NCBI GenBank assembly: GCA_900757185.1
Contig: CAAEMX010000010.1
Location: 1 to 17,272, forward strand
Origin: an uncultured Collinsella sp.
GTDB lineage: Bacteria > Actinomycetota > Coriobacteriia > Coriobacteriales > Coriobacteriaceae
Direction: 5' to 3'
Length of the DNA: 17,272 nt
Shown here: piece after piece, positions 14,045-17,272 of the stretch
How the letters are laid out: each line of letters starts with the position of its first letter
Position numbering within the stretch: the stretch's first letter is position 1
Notes under the pieces: generated by a model
What the model was told of the DNA's origin: nothing
Databases searched by the model: none
The model's input: only the letters and a program-made list of their open reading frames with translations
Translations under genes and position numbers: made by a program

Positions 14045-15682
14045 TTAGCGCTCGTAGATTAAGTTACCTGCCAGGTAGGTGGCCTGAACCTTGGTAGCCT
14101 GGAGCTCTTGTGGATCAACGGTGAGCGGGTTTTGATCCAGGACTACCAGGTCGGCGTATTTGCCGGGCTCCAGGCTGCCAAGGTTTTGCTCGTCGCCTGC
14201 CGCGTAGGCGCTGCCCAGGGTGTAGTTGCGCAGAGCCGTAGCCGCGTCGATGCGCTCGCTAGGGAGCCAGCCGCCCTCAGGCCAGTGACTGCGGGGGTCT
14301 TGGCGCGTGATGGCCGTGTAGAGCACGTTCATGCTGGTAACGGCTGTGATGGGGCTATCGGTACCGAAAGCTTGGCGGATGCCGCGCTGCTTATAGGTCG
14401 CAAACGGCCACATAATGCGGCTGCGCTCCAGGCCCAGATCGCGCTCCGGGCCACCCGGGTCGAGCGTGATGTGGCAAGGCTGGCTCGAGGCAACGACGTT
14501 GAGCTTGCGCAGACGATCGATGTCCTGAGGCAGCAAATTCTCCAGATGCTCGAGCGTGTTATGACCGTGCGGGGGCAGACCGTAGAGCTCTGCCGCCTCC
14601 TCAAAGATATCGAGCGCAGCATGGATAGCACCGTCGCCGATAACGTGGATGCGCACGGTGTGGCCACGCTCGGCTGCCGCCAGAACCAACTTGCGCATGC
14701 GCTCGACAGGAACCGTCAGACGGCCCCGGTCACCCGGGAAGCGCGGATTGGTATACGGCTCGGTGAGATATGCCGTATGTGCACTCGACACGCCGTCGAA
14801 GAACTGTTTAAAGCCTGGCGCCGAGAGCAGCGCGTTGTTCGCGTAGCGGGTCTGGAGTTCTTCCAAGCGCGATTGGTCATCCAGCAGCGTGGGGAACAGG
14901 TGAGCGCGAATGCCCAGCTTGCCGGCGGCCTGCAGCTTGTCGTAAACATCGTCGCGAATAAAGTCGCAGCCCGGCATGGGCATGAGCGACATATCGCAAA
15001 TTGAGGTGATGCCTTGCTCGGCCATACGCTTCATCTGCTCGGCGTAAGCGCTCGCGATGCGGTCCTCGCCCAGCCACTCCAGGCAGCGCGGCAGCAGCTG
15101 CATAGCAGCTGCCTCGTGGACAATACCCGTAAGCTCACCGTTTGAGTCTTTGTCGTAACTGCCACCCGCCGGAGGCTCGCTGTCGCGCGTCACGCCGAGG
15201 GCTTCGAGTGCGCGGCTGTTGAGCCACAGGGTATGCCCATCGCCCGAATACATAACACAGGGGCGATCGGGGAAGGCGGCGTCGACGGAGGCCTTGGTAG
15301 GGTGCTCGGGCGGATCCCAGCGGTAATCGCGCCAGCCCTGGGTCACGACCCAGGCGTCATCGGGCAAGCCCTGGGAAAACTCTCGTGCATGCTGCACCAA
15401 TGCCACCTCGGATGTGCCCATATCCATGAGCATGTACGGCGAGGAGCCAACCGAAGTATGGAAGAAATGCAGGTGCGCATCGTGGAAACCGGGGCAAATG
15501 AATTGCTCGCCGTAGTCGATAACTGGCACGGCGGCAGGGGCGGCGGCAATCACGTCATCGGGCGCACCGACCGCGACGATGCGATCGGCTGCAATGGCAA
15601 TCGCCAGCTCGCGGGCGGCATCGATGCCGTCTTGCGCGGTAAAAACGTTCTTGGAGTGGATAATCCGATCGATATGCTGCAT
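14045..15682 (-). CDS. YtcJ-like metal-dependent amidohydrolase (amidohydrolase family 3)
   Basis: TIM-barrel hydrolase of about 545 residues with the N-acyl/YtcJ layout. Seen: an N-terminal beta-sandwich start (HIDRIIHSKNVF), the metal pair His70 and His72 in PGFHDAHLHFF, FKQFFDG (291-297), IHVIGDGA with His346, EHL with His379, FGTDSP with Asp442, and a C-terminal LGSLEPGKYADLVVLD (501-516). All expected metal ligands are present. It has no signal peptide, so it acts in the cytosol. The substrate (an amide, imide or related C-N bond) is unknown. Start choice is uncertain among 15694, 15688 and 15682; I favour 15682 because GGGGA lies about 6 bases before it. It is divergent from the M20 peptidase, which suggests a shared amide-degradation theme (inference). 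Confidence 0.88.
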   Translation of the reverse strand: MQHIDRIIHSKNVFTAQDGIDAARELAIAIAADRIVAVGAPDDVIAAAPAAVPVIDYGEQFICPGFHDAHLHFFHTSVGSSPYMLMDMGTSEVALVQHAREFSQGLPDDAWVVTQGWRDYRWDPPEHPTKASVDAAFPDRPCVMYSGDGHTLWLNSRALEALGVTRDSEPPAGGSYDKDSNGELTGIVHEAAAMQLLPRCLEWLGEDRIASAYAEQMKRMAEQGITSICDMSLMPMPGCDFIRDDVYDKLQAAGKLGIRAHLFPTLLDDQSRLEELQTRYANNALLSAPGFKQFFDGVSSAHTAYLTEPYTNPRFPGDRGRLTVPVERMRKLVLAAAERGHTVRIHVIGDGAIHAALDIFEEAAELYGLPPHGHNTLEHLENLLPQDIDRLRKLNVVASSQPCHITLDPGGPERDLGLERSRIMWPFATYKQRGIRQAFGTDSPITAVTSMNVLYTAITRQDPRSHWPEGGWLPSERIDAATALRNYTLGSAYAAGDEQNLGSLEPGKYADLVVLDQNPLTVDPQELQATKVQATYLAGNLIYER

Positions 15683-15694
15683 GGGCATCCCCAT

Positions 15695-15850
15695 CTCTGG
15701 CAGGAAATTCAACAACCCCGAGTGTACTCCCCCGCCCTTGCAACAAAACCCCAAGCGGCAAATGGCAACTTTACCAGCCCTAGCGGCAGGTGGCATACTT
15801 GGATGAGCCTGTATGATTTTGCGATCGACCCAGCAAGGAGCAAATCGACC
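15695..15850. promoter_or_regulatory. Divergent promoter region between the amidohydrolase and M20 genes
   Basis: This 156-base gap between divergently transcribed genes must hold both promoters. On the plus strand, TATGAT near 15811 is a plausible -10 for the M20 gene, and TGGCA lies about 16 bases upstream as a weak -35. I could not identify a clear promoter for the minus gene or a palindromic operator. Confidence 0.3.
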
Positions 15851-17272
15851 ATGACGAAGACCAAGGCACAGCAGATTATGGTGGCAACCGAGGTTCGCGC
15901 GGCAGACGAGGTCACCGTGGCCATCCGAGATATCGCCGCCGAGTTTGAGCCCTATATCATCAAGCAGCGCCGGCACTTCCATAAGCACCCGGAGCTAAGC
16001 CTTGCCGAGGAGCGCACGACCTCCGACATCGCCAACCAGCTCGACGCCATGAACATCCCCTACGAGCGTCCGCTCAAGACAGGCTTGGTGGCAACGCTTC
16101 GCGGCACCGCGCCCGACGCCTATCGCGAGGACGGCACGCCGCGCCGCCGCATCCTGCTGCGCGCCGATATCGACGCCCTGCCCGTCACCGAGCAGACCGG
16201 CGAGGAGTTCGCCAGCGTCAACGAGGGTTGCATGCACGCCTGTGGTCACGACTGTCATATCGCCATGATGCTCGGCACGCTGCAGATCCTGCGCCATATG
16301 ACCGACGACATCCACGGCGAGATCCGCATCGTCTTCCAGCCCAGTGAGGAAAACGGCCAGGGCGCAAAACTCATGATCGGCACGGGTGTGCTCGACGGCG
16401 TCGACGGCGCCTACGCCGCGCACATCTGGAGCGAGGTCGACGCCGGCACCGTAAGCTGCGAGCCCGGCCCGCGCATGGCCAATACCGACTGGTTCCGCAT
16501 CGACGTTCGCGGTACCTCATGCCACGGCGCCATGCCCCAGCGCGGCCACGACGCCGTTATGGTGGCGGCAGAGATTGTCAACGCCCTGCAGACCATCGTC
16601 TCACGCGAAATCAGCCCCTACGAGCCTGCTGTCATCACTGTCGGCGAGCTGCACGGCGGCACCGCACGCAACGTCATCGCCGGCACCGCCTACCTCGCCG
16701 GCACGGTGCGCACCTACGGCGATTCGACGCACGAGGAAATGCCCGAGCTCATGCGCCGCATCGTGGAGCACACTGCGGCGGCCCTGGGCGCCGAGGCCGA
16801 ACTTACCGACTACACCATCGCCAACTATAAGGTCGAAAACGACGCCGCCTCGAGCGAGCGTTGTCGTCAGGCCGTGGTCAAGTGCCTGGGTGCAGCCGGC
16901 GAAGGCCATTACCGTGGCACGCTTTCGGGCGAGGACTTCTCGGAGTATCTGCGCCGCGTACCGGGCGTGCTCGCCTTTGTTGGCACACGCAACCCCCAGA
17001 TTGGCGCCACGTACGCCCAACATTCTTGCTTCTACAAGATTGACGAGTCGGTACTGGCCAAGGGTTCCATGGTAGCCGCCCAGTATGCCATCGACTTTTT
17101 GGCCGAGCCCACGCAAGAAGAGCTCGACGGCCCCACGATCACCGCGGTTGCCGAAACCAACCCCGACTTGGCCGCCAAACTACGTTCTGCCAAGGCAACG
17201 GCCGCTGAGGCGCGCGACGCCATGCACGATGCCCGCACCGCCCGCCATGCTGCGATTAAGGGCATTCACGAC
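15851..17272 (+). CDS. M20-family amidohydrolase/peptidase (partial at right edge)
   Basis: Zinc-dependent aminoacylase or hippurate-hydrolase type enzyme that cleaves N-acyl amino acids or peptides. Open for 474 codons with no stop in the window. Seen: RRHFHKHPELS (40-50), LRADIDALPVTEQTG (103-117), MHACGHDCH (128-136) with Cys131 and His133 as metal ligands, FQPSEENGQGAK (162-173) with the catalytic Glu, AHIW with His191, the dimerisation domain with CHGAMPQRGHDA (224-235), GTARNVIAG (270-278), and the last metal His391 in AQHSCFY. The family is usually about 390-400 residues. Here about 25 extra N-terminal residues and at least 50 C-terminal residues (Ala- and charge-rich, probably helical) extend it. 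AAGGAG lies 10 bases before the ATG. The exact substrate is unknown. Confidence 0.9.
   Translation, partial: MTKTKAQQIMVATEVRAADEVTVAIRDIAAEFEPYIIKQRRHFHKHPELSLAEERTTSDIANQLDAMNIPYERPLKTGLVATLRGTAPDAYREDGTPRRRILLRADIDALPVTEQTGEEFASVNEGCMHACGHDCHIAMMLGTLQILRHMTDDIHGEIRIVFQPSEENGQGAKLMIGTGVLDGVDGAYAAHIWSEVDAGTVSCEPGPRMANTDWFRIDVRGTSCHGAMPQRGHDAVMVAAEIVNALQTIVSREISPYEPAVITVGELHGGTARNVIAGTAYLAGTVRTYGDSTHEEMPELMRRIVEHTAAALGAEAELTDYTIANYKVENDAASSERCRQAVVKCLGAAGEGHYRGTLSGEDFSEYLRRVPGVLAFVGTRNPQIGATYAQHSCFYKIDESVLAKGSMVAAQYAIDFLAEPTQEELDGPTITAVAETNPDLAAKLRSAKATAAEARDAMHDARTARHAAIKGIHD

Noticed and set aside
15995..17116. Minus-strand frames opposite the M20 gene
   Set aside because: The plus strand has continuous M20 motifs with all metal ligands in frame; the minus frames have no start signals or motifs.
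1..17272. CRISPR array or phage module
   Set aside because: No regularly spaced direct repeats and no phage, cas or transposase genes are seen; the repeats found are inverted and occur singly.

Overview
The window looks like chromosomal DNA of a Collinsella-type actinobacterium (class Coriobacteriia). This is inferred from the GC-rich genes, the gene set and protein style, and the short palindromic repeats between genes; I could not run a database search. Almost all genes lie on the minus strand. The exceptions are a lone NYN-domain gene (10642-11337) and an M20 peptidase that runs off the right edge (15851 onward).

Layout. (1) 1-172 is a strongly structured GC-rich segment with a tRNA-3'-end-like tail (ATCGCCCACCA), followed by a textbook intrinsic terminator. 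(2) 224-438 is an AT-rich, non-coding element with 32-bp terminal inverted repeats, resembling a MITE. (3) 556-5441 (minus) is the arginine cluster argC-argJ-argB-argD, covering N-acetylglutamate to acetylornithine with acetyl recycling. Two ARG-box-like operators, 21 bp apart, lie upstream of argC, and an intrinsic terminator or attenuator sits between argC and argJ. (4) 5608-10272 (minus) is a riboflavin module: promoter, FMN riboswitch, ribU (S component), a fused double-ATPase EcfA, and EcfT. The genes overlap by 4 bp and 1 bp. A small flavin-type split-barrel protein follows 30 bp later, and its paralogue lies beyond a 127-bp element with perfect 38-bp inverted repeats. A terminator closes the unit. 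(5) 10642-11337 (plus) is an isolated NYN/PIN-like nuclease gene with its own hairpin. (6) 11637-13664 (minus) is groES-groEL. No canonical CIRCE or HAIR operator is visible, but a GC-only hairpin lies just upstream of the groES ribosome binding site. (7) 13802-14012 is a 211-bp imperfect palindrome. (8) 14045-15682 (minus) is a YtcJ-type amidohydrolase, divergent from the M20 peptidase.

Most of the genes are ordinary. The less explained material is between genes: the structured RNA-like segment at the left edge, the MITE-like element, two long palindromes, and the possible FMN-responsive operon that joins riboflavin import to flavin-binding-fold proteins.
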